A DNA stretch of 64,000 nt from Halalkaliarchaeum sp. AArc-CO (GTDB lineage Archaea; Halobacteriota; Halobacteria; Halobacteriales; Haloferacaceae), in contig NZ_CP087723.1 of assembly GCF_024972735.1 (NCBI RefSeq), forward strand, positions 1,922,001 through 1,986,000, read 5' to 3'. Both the position numbers and the translations under genes were made by a program. The notes beneath the pieces are model-generated. The model was not told where the DNA came from, ran no database searches, and was given only the letters and a program-made list of their open reading frames with translations. Of this stretch, positions 16,510 through 24,682 are shown piece after piece (position 1 is the stretch's first letter; each line of letters opens with the position of its first letter).

Positions 16510-17184
16510 GTGCACGTCGGCGCAGACGAAGCCGGAAAAGGGCCCGTGCTCGGTCCGATGATCGCAGCCGCGGTGCGGTCGCCCACCGAGGCCATTCCCG
16601 AAGACGTGGCCGACTCCAAGCGCCTCTCATCCGATCGCCGCGAACTGCTCGACCGGCAGCTCCGGGAACACCCCGACGTCGAGGTCGCCGTCGCCGCCGT
16701 CGAGCCCGTCAGGATCGACAGCCTCGAAACCGACATGAACGGCCTCACGGTCGCGGCACAGGCCCGTGCGCTTTCGGCGGTCGTCGACGACGGCGACGTG
16801 GCGATCGTCGACGCCGGCGACGTCTCGGAGTCGCGGTTCGCGCGTCGCGTCCGCGAGGGCGTCGAAGACCGCGGCGTGGGGATACAGGTGACCGCCGAGC
16901 ACGGCGCGGACGACAGACATCCGATCGTCGCGGCCGCGAGCGTCGTCGCGAAAGTCGAACGAGACCGCCGAATGGAACTGATCGACGAGGAGTACGCTCC
17001 TCGAGTGACCGACGAGGGGATCGATACGATCGGAAGCGGCTATCCGAGCGATCCGGCGACTCGCAAGTTCCTCCGGGCGTACGTCCGCGAACACGGCGAC
17101 GTCCCCGACTGCGCCCGTCGGTCGTGGGCGACGTGTGCGGACGTCCTCGCGGCGGCCGAACAGTCGTCTCTCGGCGAGTTTTGA
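16510..17184 (+). CDS. rnhB: Ribonuclease HII
   Basis: A 224-residue RNase HII, which cuts the RNA strand of RNA-DNA hybrids and removes misincorporated ribonucleotides. The motif GADEAGKGPVLGPM holds the first catalytic Asp and Glu; DSKRLSSDRR, AIVDAGDVSE (Asp) and ADDRHPIVAAASVVAKVERD (Asp) complete the active site. GTG at 16510 is taken as the start because the conserved DEAGKG lies at residue 6, as in archaeal homologues. It converges on glmM with a 7-base gap between stops. Length and motifs are normal. Confidence 0.93.
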   Translation: MHVGADEAGKGPVLGPMIAAAVRSPTEAIPEDVADSKRLSSDRRELLDRQLREHPDVEVAVAAVEPVRIDSLETDMNGLTVAAQARALSAVVDDGDVAIVDAGDVSESRFARRVREGVEDRGVGIQVTAEHGADDRHPIVAAASVVAKVERDRRMELIDEEYAPRVTDEGIDTIGSGYPSDPATRKFLRAYVREHGDVPDCARRSWATCADVLAAAEQSSLGEF

Positions 17185-17191
17185 GCGTCGA

Positions 17192-18619
17192 CTATGCCGC
17201 TGTGGCGGTCCCTTCGCGAGCGCGCTCGAGCGTCGCGTAGAGGTCGTCCGCGAGTTCGTGTGCTCGATCAGAATCACGCGCCTCCGCGTAGATGCGGATC
17301 TTCGGCTCGGTACCGGAGGGACGGACCAGCACCCACGCGTCGCCGTAGTCGAGCCGGTAGCCGTCGGTCGTGTCCGGTTCGGCGTCGGCCTCGCGGACGT
17401 ACTCCGCGGCGGCTTCGAGCATCGCCTCGAGCTGCCGGTCGTCGTCGTATTCGAGGTTGTGCCGGACGTTCACGTACTCCCGGTATGGGGCGACGAGTTC
17501 GCTCACCGTCGCGTCCGTTCTCGCGAGAAGTTCGAGGAACCGCGCGCCGATGAGGGCACCGTCCCGCACGAGGGCGTCCTCCGGGAAGAACAGCCCGCCG
17601 TTCCCTTCGCCTGCTATCGGGACGCGCCTGGGTTCGTCGACGCCCTCGCTCGGGCTGGCAGTGTCCGAGACGCCGTCGATCCCCCACAGCTCGCGAACGC
17701 GCGTGATGATGTTTGTCGCCCCGATCGGCGTGAGTTCGAGGTCCGCGCCGACCTCGTTGCAGACGTCGACCAGGCGCTGTGAGACGTTCACTGCCGACAC
17801 GGTCACATCGCCCGGTTCAAGCGCCGACGCAGCGAGTGCCGCAAACGAGGCGTCACCCTCTACGTACTCGCCGTTCTCGTCGACGAAGATCGCCCGGTCC
17901 GCGTCGCCGTCGTGGGCGATCCCGACGTCGGCGTCGGAGGCGCGGACGAGTCGCCGGAGGTCGTCGAGATGCTCCGGCACCGGTTCGGGAAGCCGACCCG
18001 GGAAGTGGCCGTCGGGCTGGCCGTTCACCGTCACTACGTTACAACCCAACTGCCTGAAGAACGTCGGCGAGGTGAGCGCACCGGCACCGTGTGCCGGATC
18101 CAGCGCCACAGTCAGCTCGGCGTCGGCGATCGCATCGCGGTCGATCTCCTCGAGGAGCTCCGAGACGTAGATCCGGTTGACGCCGTCGACGTCCCTCGTG
18201 CGTCCGGCTTCGTCCCACGCTGCCACCGAAAACGACTCCGTGAGGACGCGTTCTTCGACGCTTTCGAGCGCGTCGACGGACAGTTCGACACCGTCTGCAC
18301 CGACCAGCTTCACTCCGTTGAACTCCGGCGGATTGTGCGAGGCGGTCAACAGCACTGCCGGCACCCCTTCGCGTCGGCAGTACCGACAGACAGCCGGTGT
18401 CGGGGCGACGCCGAGTCGGTCGACGTCGTGGCCGGCGGAGGCGAGCCCTGCAGCCGCCGCGTTCTCGAACAGTTCCCCCGTCGTTCGCGTATCGCGTGAA
18501 ACGGCGACGCTGTCGGTTTCCCACTCCGACCCCGAGGCCTGTGCGATCCGTAAAACGAGCGACGGCGTGAGGTCCGAGAGCGCGATGCCGCGCGTTCCAC
18601 TGGACCCGAAAAGTTCCAT
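17192..18619 (-). CDS. glmM: Phosphoglucosamine mutase/phosphomannomutase family enzyme
   Basis: A 475-residue alpha-D-phosphohexomutase. In order it has FGSSGTRGIA near the N-terminus, the phosphoserine loop LLTASHNPPEFNGVK (active Ser in TASHNP, about residue 93), the metal loop IAHDGDADRAIF, a sugar-binding loop GEGNGGLFFP (family pattern GExSGH/GN), and the phosphate-binding RPSGTEPKIRIY. It would interconvert glucosamine-6-phosphate and glucosamine-1-phosphate, or mannose/glucose phosphates. With glmU at 1591-2775 it would supply UDP-GlcNAc, but the sugar specificity is not fixed by sequence. ATG 18619 starts directly at MELFGSSGTRG. It lies 81 bases downstream of the lrp stop, on the same strand. 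Confidence 0.88.
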   Translation of the reverse strand: MELFGSSGTRGIALSDLTPSLVLRIAQASGSEWETDSVAVSRDTRTTGELFENAAAAGLASAGHDVDRLGVAPTPAVCRYCRREGVPAVLLTASHNPPEFNGVKLVGADGVELSVDALESVEERVLTESFSVAAWDEAGRTRDVDGVNRIYVSELLEEIDRDAIADAELTVALDPAHGAGALTSPTFFRQLGCNVVTVNGQPDGHFPGRLPEPVPEHLDDLRRLVRASDADVGIAHDGDADRAIFVDENGEYVEGDASFAALAASALEPGDVTVSAVNVSQRLVDVCNEVGADLELTPIGATNIITRVRELWGIDGVSDTASPSEGVDEPRRVPIAGEGNGGLFFPEDALVRDGALIGARFLELLARTDATVSELVAPYREYVNVRHNLEYDDDRQLEAMLEAAAEYVREADAEPDTTDGYRLDYGDAWVLVRPSGTEPKIRIYAEARDSDRAHELADDLYATLERAREGTATAA

Positions 18620-18700
18620 GCCCGGGCTTGCGGGCCCGGGAGGGAAAGCCGTTCCGACCGAATAGCTATTACCTGAACGACATTTCGTGTCGTCGTCGGC

Positions 18701-19159
18701 TCACTCGTCTACGTCGAGTTCGAACTGCTCGTTTTCCGTCACCGCGTTGAGCACCACGGCGGTGTTCGATTCGCGGATGTTCTCGTCGGTGAGCAGCTTC
18801 TTGATCTGGCGGTTCATCCCGTCGGTGTCGAGGAACTTCCCGACGGCGATCACGTCGTAGTCGCCGGTGACCTCGTACACCGAGATCATCTGCCGTTCGC
18901 TCCGTAACCGTTCGGTAATCTCCGGGAGTGCGTCCCCTTCTACCTTCAACTGGAGGATCGCGGTGACGTCGTACCCCAGCGCACCGTAATCGACGATCGG
19001 CGTGTATCCCCGGATCACTCCTTCCTCTTCGAGATCGCGGAGATGGTTCGAGACAGTCGTAACGGAGACGTCCAGTTCCTCTGCGAGGCTCCGGAGACTC
19101 GCGCGACCGTTGCCCAATAGCTCGTTTACCAACTTGGCGTCGAGGTTTTCGTACGTCAT
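18701..19159 (-). CDS. lrp: Lrp/AsnC family transcriptional regulator, divergent from glnA
   Basis: A 152-residue regulator with an N-terminal winged helix ([20 protein letters not shown] and [19 protein letters not shown]) and a C-terminal RAM ligand-binding domain ([16 protein letters not shown]). It is transcribed away from glnA with 126 bases between start codons, the arrangement known for Lrp and glutamine synthetase in Halobacterium, where Lrp affects glnA expression. ATG 19159 (MTYENLDAK) is preferred over the one three codons upstream because a TATA-like box, AAAATTATAG at 19185-19194 on the minus strand, sits 26-35 bases before it. It probably senses an amino acid and controls glnA and itself. 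Confidence 0.9.
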   Translation of the reverse strand: MTYENLDAKLVNELLGNGRASLRSLAEELDVSVTTVSNHLRDLEEEGVIRGYTPIVDYGALGYDVTAILQLKVEGDALPEITERLRSERQMISVYEVTGDYDVIAVGKFLDTDGMNRQIKKLLTDENIRESNTAVVLNAVTENEQFELDVDE

Positions 19160-19184
19160 TACATTCACGCTGGGGACGGGAGGC

Positions 19185-19194
19185 CTATAATTTT
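19185..19194 (-). promoter_or_regulatory. TATA box of the lrp gene
   Basis: AAAATTATAG read on the minus strand, 26-35 bases upstream of the lrp ATG, in otherwise GC-rich DNA. The spacing predicts a leaderless lrp transcript. Confidence 0.6.
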
Positions 19195-19249
19195 ACGAAT
19201 GTCCACTGTCTGAGCAGCCTGGGCGGATTGTGCATCAAACAACAACGTC

Positions 19250-19256
19250 TTTATAC
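19250..19256 (+). promoter_or_regulatory. TATA box of glnA
   Basis: TTTATAC located 30-36 bases upstream of the glnA ATG at 19286. The interval between this box and the lrp box (19195-19249) is the likely place for Lrp binding sites. Confidence 0.6.
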
Positions 19257-19285
19257 TGGCTGTATTGCGTTCATCCGTCCATAAC

Positions 19286-20656
19286 ATGACGGACGAACAC
19301 AGCGTACCCGACGGCGGACTCTCCGCCGAGGAACAGCAGCTCGTAGAGACCATCGAAGAGGAGGACGTCGACTTCCTCCGGCTACAGTTCACCGATATTT
19401 TGGGCACCGTAAAGAACGTCTCGATTCCGGCATCCCAGGCGGAGAAGGCGTTCGCGGAGGGGATCTACTTCGACGGCTCCTCGATCGAGGGGTTCGTCCG
19501 GATCCAGGAGTCGGATATGCGGCTCAAGCCGGATCCGGAGTCGTTTGCGGTGTTACCCTGGAGGGACACCAACTCGGGATCGGCCGCCCGCCTCATCTGT
19601 GACGTGATCGACACCACCACCGGTGAGCCGTTCGTGGGCGACCCGCGGTACGTCCTCAAGCGGGCGATCGATCGCGCCGAAGAGATGGGGTACACGCTGA
19701 ACGTCGGTCCGGAGCCGGAGTTCTTCGTGTTCGAGAAGGACGAGAACGGCCGCGCGACGACGACGACCCACGACGCCGGTGGATACTTCGATCTGGCGCC
19801 GAAGGACCACGCCTCCGATCTGCGCCGCGATATCATCTACAACCTCGAGGCGATGGGATTCGAGGTGGAGGCGAGCCACCACGAGGTCGCCGAGGGGCAA
19901 CACGAGATCGACTTCAAATACGACGACGCCCTCACCACCGCCGACAACATCGCCACGTTCCGGTCGGTCGTGCGCGCGACCGCAGAGGAGAAGAACCTGC
20001 ACGCGACGTTCATGCCCAAGCCGATCGCTCACATCAACGGCTCCGGGATGCACACCCACCTCTCACTTTTCGACGACGGCGAGAACGTGTTCCACGACCC
20101 GGACGACGAGTTCAACCTCTCCGGGGAAGCGAAGTCCTTCCTGGCGGGGGTGCTCGAACACGCACCGGCGCTTACGGCGGTGTGCAACCCGACGGTGAAC
20201 AGCTACAAGCGGCTCGTCCCCGGCTACGAGGCCCCCGTCTACGTCGCCTGGTCGGACGTCAACCGGTCGGCGCTGATCCGCAAGCCCGCCGCGCGCGTGC
20301 CGGCCGCCTCGCGGATCGAACTCCGGTCGCCGGATCCCTCGTGTAACCCGTACCTCGCGATCGCGGCGATGCTTCACGCCGGACTCGACGGGATCGAACA
20401 GGGGCTGGAAGCGCCCGACCCGGTCCGGGAGAACATCTACGAGTTCGACGAAGCCAAACGCGAGGAGTACGGCATCGACACGCTTCCCGCCAATCTCGGC
20501 GAGGCCGTAAGCGCCCTCGAGGACGACGAAGTTGTCCAGGACGCGCTGGGCGAACACGTCTCCGAGAAGTTCATCGAGGCGAAGACACAGGAGTTCGCCG
20601 AGTACGTCGCGGAAGTCTCCCAGTGGGAGCTCGACCGGTACCTCGAGAAGTTCTGA
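19286..20656 (+). CDS. glnA: Glutamine synthetase, type I
   Basis: A 456-residue class I glutamine synthetase (ATP-dependent amidation of glutamate, the main entry of ammonium). Visible family blocks are the N-terminal beta-grasp domain with [14 protein letters not shown], the DGSSIEGF loop, [10 protein letters not shown] (metal Glu), [13 protein letters not shown], the ATP site [31 protein letters not shown], and [20 protein letters not shown]. The length is that of the shorter, archaeal-type GSI. ATG 19286 begins the conserved acidic leader (MTDEHSVPD). Transcription starts from the box at 19250-19256, divergent from lrp. The DUF5799 gene converges on it after 18 bases. Confidence 0.96.
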   Translation: MTDEHSVPDGGLSAEEQQLVETIEEEDVDFLRLQFTDILGTVKNVSIPASQAEKAFAEGIYFDGSSIEGFVRIQESDMRLKPDPESFAVLPWRDTNSGSAARLICDVIDTTTGEPFVGDPRYVLKRAIDRAEEMGYTLNVGPEPEFFVFEKDENGRATTTTHDAGGYFDLAPKDHASDLRRDIIYNLEAMGFEVEASHHEVAEGQHEIDFKYDDALTTADNIATFRSVVRATAEEKNLHATFMPKPIAHINGSGMHTHLSLFDDGENVFHDPDDEFNLSGEAKSFLAGVLEHAPALTAVCNPTVNSYKRLVPGYEAPVYVAWSDVNRSALIRKPAARVPAASRIELRSPDPSCNPYLAIAAMLHAGLDGIEQGLEAPDPVRENIYEFDEAKREEYGIDTLPANLGEAVSALEDDEVVQDALGEHVSEKFIEAKTQEFAEYVAEVSQWELDRYLEKF

Positions 20657-20674
20657 AGGGATCCGCGGTCGGGG

Positions 20675-21124
20675 TTACTCCTGATAGGCGATTCTGACCT
20701 GCTCGAAGCGGTTGTTCGCTTCCAGGTGTGCCTGGAGTTCGTCGGCGTACTCCTGGGTGAGTTGCTCTGCAGCCTCGAGCCGCTCTGCATCGACACCGTC
20801 CTCGCCGCCGAGTCCGAGCGCGCTTTTTATCCCGTCGAGTAGCCCGCCGGAGCCCGATCCGCCGGATCCACCGCCTGCCCCGCCACCCATCGCGGCCATC
20901 TGATCCTGGATATTGTCCAGTTCGGGCATGATGCTGGGCAATTTCTCCGTGTCGGCGACGATCCGTGCCCGGTCGGGATCGTCGGCGTGTTCGATTTCGA
21001 ACTCCGTGGCGGTCATGATAAGTCCCCACTCCTGGCTGGAGAACTCCGATGCCTGCACCCGGTCGTTGAACTCCCTGTCGACGGCCATTCGCTCGCCGAC
21101 GATCGCGTCGGTCCAGTCACTCAT
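20675..21124 (-). CDS. DUF5799 family haloarchaeal protein
   Basis: A 149-residue acidic protein. The N-terminal part (MSDWTDAIVGERMAVDREF and SSQEWGLIMTATEFEIE) is the conserved core of DUF5799, seen in haloarchaea. The middle (about residues 80-110) is a flexible Gly/Ser-rich stretch (GGGAGGGSGGSGSGG) followed by an acidic helix-forming C-terminus with LTQEYADELQAHLEAN. The function is unknown; no catalytic motif or membrane segment is seen. ATG 21124 fits the family start; the frame continues upstream but that part resembles shadow sequence of the next gene. It is convergent with glnA. Confidence 0.8.
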   Translation of the reverse strand: MSDWTDAIVGERMAVDREFNDRVQASEFSSQEWGLIMTATEFEIEHADDPDRARIVADTEKLPSIMPELDNIQDQMAAMGGGAGGGSGGSGSGGLLDGIKSALGLGGEDGVDAERLEAAEQLTQEYADELQAHLEANNRFEQVRIAYQE

Positions 21125-21203
21125 ACCCGTAGGTTCGGTGCATCGGAGGAAAGCGTTGTGCTCGCCCTCGCGATCGTCACGTTCGTCGGGCTGTCCTCGG
21201 CGG

Positions 21204-22109
21204 CTACCGGCCGGAAAACTCCGGCTCCCGCCGCTCGAGGAATGCCTCGGCACCCTCCCTGTGGTCTCGCGAGGCCAGTGCGGCGGCCTGGGCCTCGGCC
21301 TCGCGCTCGATCGTGGCCGAAAGCGACCGCCCGCCGGTGTCCCGAAGCAGCCGCTTGGAGGCGCGAAGCGCGATCGGCGGGCCGCTCGCCACGCGTTCGG
21401 CGAACTCCCGAACTCCCTTCTCGAACTCGCCGTCGGTGTACACGTGGTTTACCAATCCCCGCTCCCGTGCGCGTTCGGCGTCCAGCTGTTCGCCGGTGAA
21501 AACCAGCTCGCGGGCGACGTTGTCGCCGACGAACCGGGGCAGGAAGTACGACACCCCCGAATCGATCGCGAGGCCGACCTCCCGAAACCCGAACCCGATC
21601 CGGGCGTCCTCGTGAGCCAGCTGGAGGTCACACGCAAGCGCCAGCGCCCCACCGGCGCCGATCGCCGGGCCGTCGATCGCGGCAACGGTCGGGAACTCGC
21701 ATTCGGCCGTCCGCCTGACGCATCTGGCCGTGTTCCGGATGACGTGTCGAACTGCCGCTTCCAGCGGGAGGTCGGTCGTCTGAAGCTGTGCCATCGCGGC
21801 GACGTCCCCGCCGGCACAGAAGGCGGGACCCCGTCCCTCGAGGACGACACACCGGATGTCTGAACCTTCGATCGCGTCGATCGCATCGACGATCCCGTCG
21901 GCCATCTCCCGCGAGAGGGCGTTCCGCCGGTCCGGGTCGTCCAGCACGAGTCTGACGACGCCCTCCGGATCGCCCGCTCGGTGGGCTTCGAGGTCAATGA
22001 CGTCGCTGTCTACGGTCACGTCTGTCGGATCGGGCCGATCGATCGCCTCGGAGCCGCCGTCGGCTCTGCGGTCGGTGTCTCGACGGGCGCCCTCGGAGCG
22101 GTCGTTCAT
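21204..22109 (-). CDS. Enoyl-CoA hydratase/isomerase family protein
   Basis: A 301-residue crotonase-fold enzyme. The oxyanion-hole segments are FCAGGDVAAM and the glycine-rich DGPAIGAGGALALACDLQLA, followed by IGFGFREVGLAIDSGVSYFLPR. The residue usually acting as the first catalytic Glu is not clearly present (GGALALACDL has no Glu), but the later position is Asp in AIDSG, as in some isomerases or hydrolases of the family, so the exact reaction is open: enoyl-CoA hydration, isomerisation or thioester hydrolysis. The C-terminal RASKRLLRDTGGRSL block is usual. The first 40 residues are an acidic extension; ATG 22109 is the first in-frame start. It is divergent from the halocyanin gene. Confidence 0.82.
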   Translation of the reverse strand: MNDRSEGARRDTDRRADGGSEAIDRPDPTDVTVDSDVIDLEAHRAGDPEGVVRLVLDDPDRRNALSREMADGIVDAIDAIEGSDIRCVVLEGRGPAFCAGGDVAAMAQLQTTDLPLEAAVRHVIRNTARCVRRTAECEFPTVAAIDGPAIGAGGALALACDLQLAHEDARIGFGFREVGLAIDSGVSYFLPRFVGDNVARELVFTGEQLDAERARERGLVNHVYTDGEFEKGVREFAERVASGPPIALRASKRLLRDTGGRSLSATIEREAEAQAAALASRDHREGAEAFLERREPEFSGR

Positions 22110-22188
22110 GGGGATGGGTCCTCCGGCGCCGTAAAAAATCTCCCGACGGGAACGAACCGCTCTTTGGCGATCGGCACGTACCGCCGGT

Positions 22189-22668
22189 ATGCAAACGCAG
22201 TCGGCAGACCGGGGGGAGTCGGATCGTCCCTCCGGTGTCGTTTCCCGCCGTCGCCTCCTCGAAGGGCTGGGTGCGGCTGTCGCGGCCGCCGGACTCGCGG
22301 GCTGTCTCGGGGACGGCGACATCGAGGAGGAAACGTATGGGGACTGGTTCCGGGGCGCCAACAACTTCGAGGGCACCGTCGATCGGACCGGGGAACCGGA
22401 GGTCGTCGTCGAGGTCGGAACCGGAAACGGCCTCTCGTATGATCCCGCTGCAGTCCGGGTTTCGACGGGCACGACCGTCATCTGGGACTGGACCGGGATC
22501 GGGGGGCAACACGACGTCGTCGAGGTCGATCGGGCGTTCGAAAGCGAGCTGTATCTCGAGGACGGACGACAGTTCAGCCACACGTTCGAGGAGGCGGGGG
22601 TGTACAAGTACGTCTGTACGCCCCACCGAACCAGCGGGATGAAAGGCGCCATACACGTCGTCGAGTGA
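22189..22668 (+). CDS. Halocyanin-type blue copper lipoprotein
   Basis: A 159-residue exported copper protein. A Tat signal (SRRRLLEGLGAAVAAAGLAG, residues 19-38) ends in the lipobox LAGC, so C39 would be lipid-modified and the protein anchored on the outer face of the membrane. The cupredoxin domain has all type-1 copper ligands: H108 (GGQHDVV), C143 and H146 (YVCTPH), and M151. Halocyanins shuttle electrons between respiratory complexes and are candidate donors to terminal oxidases such as the two encoded at 39-49 kb. The start ATG 22189 places the twin arginine correctly. A TATA-like stretch is present near 22130. Confidence 0.92.
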   Translation: MQTQSADRGESDRPSGVVSRRRLLEGLGAAVAAAGLAGCLGDGDIEEETYGDWFRGANNFEGTVDRTGEPEVVVEVGTGNGLSYDPAAVRVSTGTTVIWDWTGIGGQHDVVEVDRAFESELYLEDGRQFSHTFEEAGVYKYVCTPHRTSGMKGAIHVVE

Positions 22669-22726
22669 CGCCCGAGTCGCTGCCGGCCAATGCGCCCGAG
22701 TCGCTGCCGGCCAATGCGCCCGGGCC
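22669..22726. repeat. Tandem direct repeat, 24-bp unit, 2.4 copies
   Basis: Two perfect copies of a 24-base unit (CGCCCGAGTCGCTGCCGGCC plus AATG) at 22669-22692 and 22693-22716 and a partial third. It begins directly after the halocyanin stop codon and ends before the cobT stop, in a convergent intergenic gap. It is probably a simple tandem duplication. Confidence 0.7.
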
Positions 22727-22738
22727 GCGCGCACCTGC

Positions 22739-23767
22739 CTACGTGGGAATCCCGGCTTCCTCGAAGGTCGCCATCTCCCGGAGCGCCCTACAGGCGCCGC
22801 GGTAGATGCCGATCGCGACCGCCGCGCCGGTGCCCTCCCCGAGCCGCATGTCGAAGTCGAACAACGGCTCCAGGCCGAGCGCGTCGTGTTGGACATCGTG
22901 GCCGTCCTCCACGGAACGGTGGGACGGCAGCAGGTAGCGGCTCACGCGTTCGTCGATCGCCCACGCGGAAAGCGCCGCCGCGCCGGTGATGAACCCGTCG
23001 ACGACGACCGGAATCCGCCGGCTGGACGCCTCGAGCGCGACGCCGGCGAGTCCGGCGAGTTCGAACCCGCCCACTGCACGGAGCACGTCGACGCCGTCCT
23101 CGGGGTCCAGTTCGCGGTCGGCGAGCGCTTGCCGAATCACCGCGACCTTTCGATCGAGCCCCTCGTCGTCGATGCCACTCCCCCGACCGGTCACGTCGGC
23201 GGGATCCGAGCCGGTAATCGCCGCCGTGACGGCGGCGCTCGCGGTCGTGTTGCCGATCCCCATGTCGCCGAGCGCGATCACGTCGGCGTCGGCGGCGTGT
23301 TCGGCGACGACCGCTCGTCCCGCCTCGATCGCTTCGATCACCTCCTCGCGGCTCATTGCAGGCCCCTCTGCGAGGTTTGCGGTCCCGTCGGCGACGGGCT
23401 TTCGGATCACTCGGCCGTTGCCGTCGTAGTCGCCGACGACGCCGACGTCGACGATGAGGTTCTCTGCGCCCGCGGTGCGTGCGAGCGCGTTGACGCCGGC
23501 GCCATCGTGGGCGAAGTTCTCGACCATCGCCGCCGTCACCGACTGCGGGAACGCGCTCACTCCCTCTTCGACGACACCGTGGTCGGCCGCCATCGTCACG
23601 ACGACCGGGGAGTCGATCGACGGCGTCGGATCGCCGACCATCCCCGCGATCCGGACGGAAAGCTCCTCGAGTCGGCCCAGGCTGCCGGGCGGCTTGGTGA
23701 GCTGGTCCTGTCGCTTTCTCGCGCGGTCCATCGCGGATTCGTCCAGCTGCGGGATGTCGAACTCCAT
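22739..23767 (-). CDS. cobT: Nicotinate-nucleotide--dimethylbenzimidazole phosphoribosyltransferase (CobT)
   Basis: A 342-residue enzyme of cobalamin nucleotide-loop assembly, activating the lower-ligand base as its alpha-ribotide. Motifs: LTKPPGSLGRLEELSVRIAG, TMAADHGVVEEGVSAFPQ, IALGDMGIGNTTASAA (phosphate-binding), VVDGFITGAAAL and the C-terminal LGEGTGAAVA with the catalytic Glu. ATG 23767 (MEFDIPQ) is chosen over a TTG nine codons upstream because an AT-rich box (CTTTATTG near 23793-23801) lies about 30 bases before it. In archaea the enzyme is often annotated with uncertain base specificity. It is followed upstream by cobO on the same strand, so both belong to adenosylcobalamin synthesis. 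Confidence 0.92.
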   Translation of the reverse strand: MEFDIPQLDESAMDRARKRQDQLTKPPGSLGRLEELSVRIAGMVGDPTPSIDSPVVVTMAADHGVVEEGVSAFPQSVTAAMVENFAHDGAGVNALARTAGAENLIVDVGVVGDYDGNGRVIRKPVADGTANLAEGPAMSREEVIEAIEAGRAVVAEHAADADVIALGDMGIGNTTASAAVTAAITGSDPADVTGRGSGIDDEGLDRKVAVIRQALADRELDPEDGVDVLRAVGGFELAGLAGVALEASSRRIPVVVDGFITGAAALSAWAIDERVSRYLLPSHRSVEDGHDVQHDALGLEPLFDFDMRLGEGTGAAVAIGIYRGACRALREMATFEEAGIPT

Positions 23768-23867
23768 CGGTTCGGCTGCCGGCGGGTGATTCAATAAAGC
23801 TTTCCAACTCGACTTTTGAGATCACAACTCGATTTGTTCTCCGCTCGAAGCGGTTCGACGGTCGGTC

Positions 23868-24578
23868 TCAAAACTCGGTGCCCTTGCGGGCGGGGTAGCC
23901 ACCTTCGAGAGGGTGTTTCTCCTTTTTCACCTGGCTTATCAGTTCCGCGTGTTCCGACAGGTAGTCGGGTCGGCTGTGGCTGCCGGTACAGATCAACTCG
24001 AGGTTCTCGGGTTTGTCCTCGATCAGTCCGAGAACGTCGTCGGGGGAGAGCAGCTCCCGGTCGACCGCATAAAGGATCTCGTCGAGCACGAGCATGTGGA
24101 TCCCGTCTTCCGGCGGCCCGTCCAGCGGGAGCGGTTCACGGAGATCCGTCTCCCGTGTCGACTCCAGGAGCTCCTGACCCCGGGCCAGTGCCCCCCGTGC
24201 TTTCGCCTCGTGTTCGTTGTCGGCGGTCCCGTCGAGAAATCCGTACCAGCCGTAGTGGCCGGTGTTCTCGTAGCTGATCCCGGGCACCATCGCCATCGCG
24301 TTGTACTCGCCCCGAACGTCCTCGACACTTTCCGTTCCGCCTTTCAGGAACTGGAGCACGTGCACCCGGTAGCCGTGTCCAGCCGCCCGGAACGCCATGC
24401 CGAGGGCGGCGGTGGTCTTCCCCTTTCCGTCGCCCCACCACGCCTGTACCAGGCCGAACTCCTCGGGGACCGACGGCTCGATCGGGTGTGCGGTCAGTCT
24501 CGATTCGCCGTCGCCGGTGTCGGCGTCCGTGTCGCCGTCTTCATCTGCCGTTCCGGTGTATTCGTCTCGGTCCGTCAC
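23868..24578 (-). CDS. cobO: Cob(I)alamin adenosyltransferase, CobA/CobO type
   Basis: A 236-residue ATP:corrinoid adenosyltransferase, which transfers the adenosyl group of ATP to the reduced corrinoid. The P-loop WWGDGKGKTTAALG is near residue 47, followed by VHVLQFLKGG, HMLVLDEILYAVDRELL (Walker B-like) and ICTGSHSRPDYL. The first 40 residues are a disordered acidic extension (GDTDADTGDGES), common in haloarchaea. GTG 24578 is the furthest start; a shorter one cannot be excluded because the conserved part begins at about residue 38. It lies 100 bases upstream of the cobT start. Confidence 0.9.
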   Translation of the reverse strand: MTDRDEYTGTADEDGDTDADTGDGESRLTAHPIEPSVPEEFGLVQAWWGDGKGKTTAALGMAFRAAGHGYRVHVLQFLKGGTESVEDVRGEYNAMAMVPGISYENTGHYGWYGFLDGTADNEHEAKARGALARGQELLESTRETDLREPLPLDGPPEDGIHMLVLDEILYAVDRELLSPDDVLGLIEDKPENLELICTGSHSRPDYLSEHAELISQVKKEKHPLEGGYPARKGTEF

Positions 24579-24682
24579 GGGCGATGGTTACACTGAAACG
24601 GCGTATAGCTGTCGCTGCTCCGCCAGGCAATACCTGCCAGATCGTCCAGTTTAAGTACCCTGCCTCCAGAGGGGAAGGTACC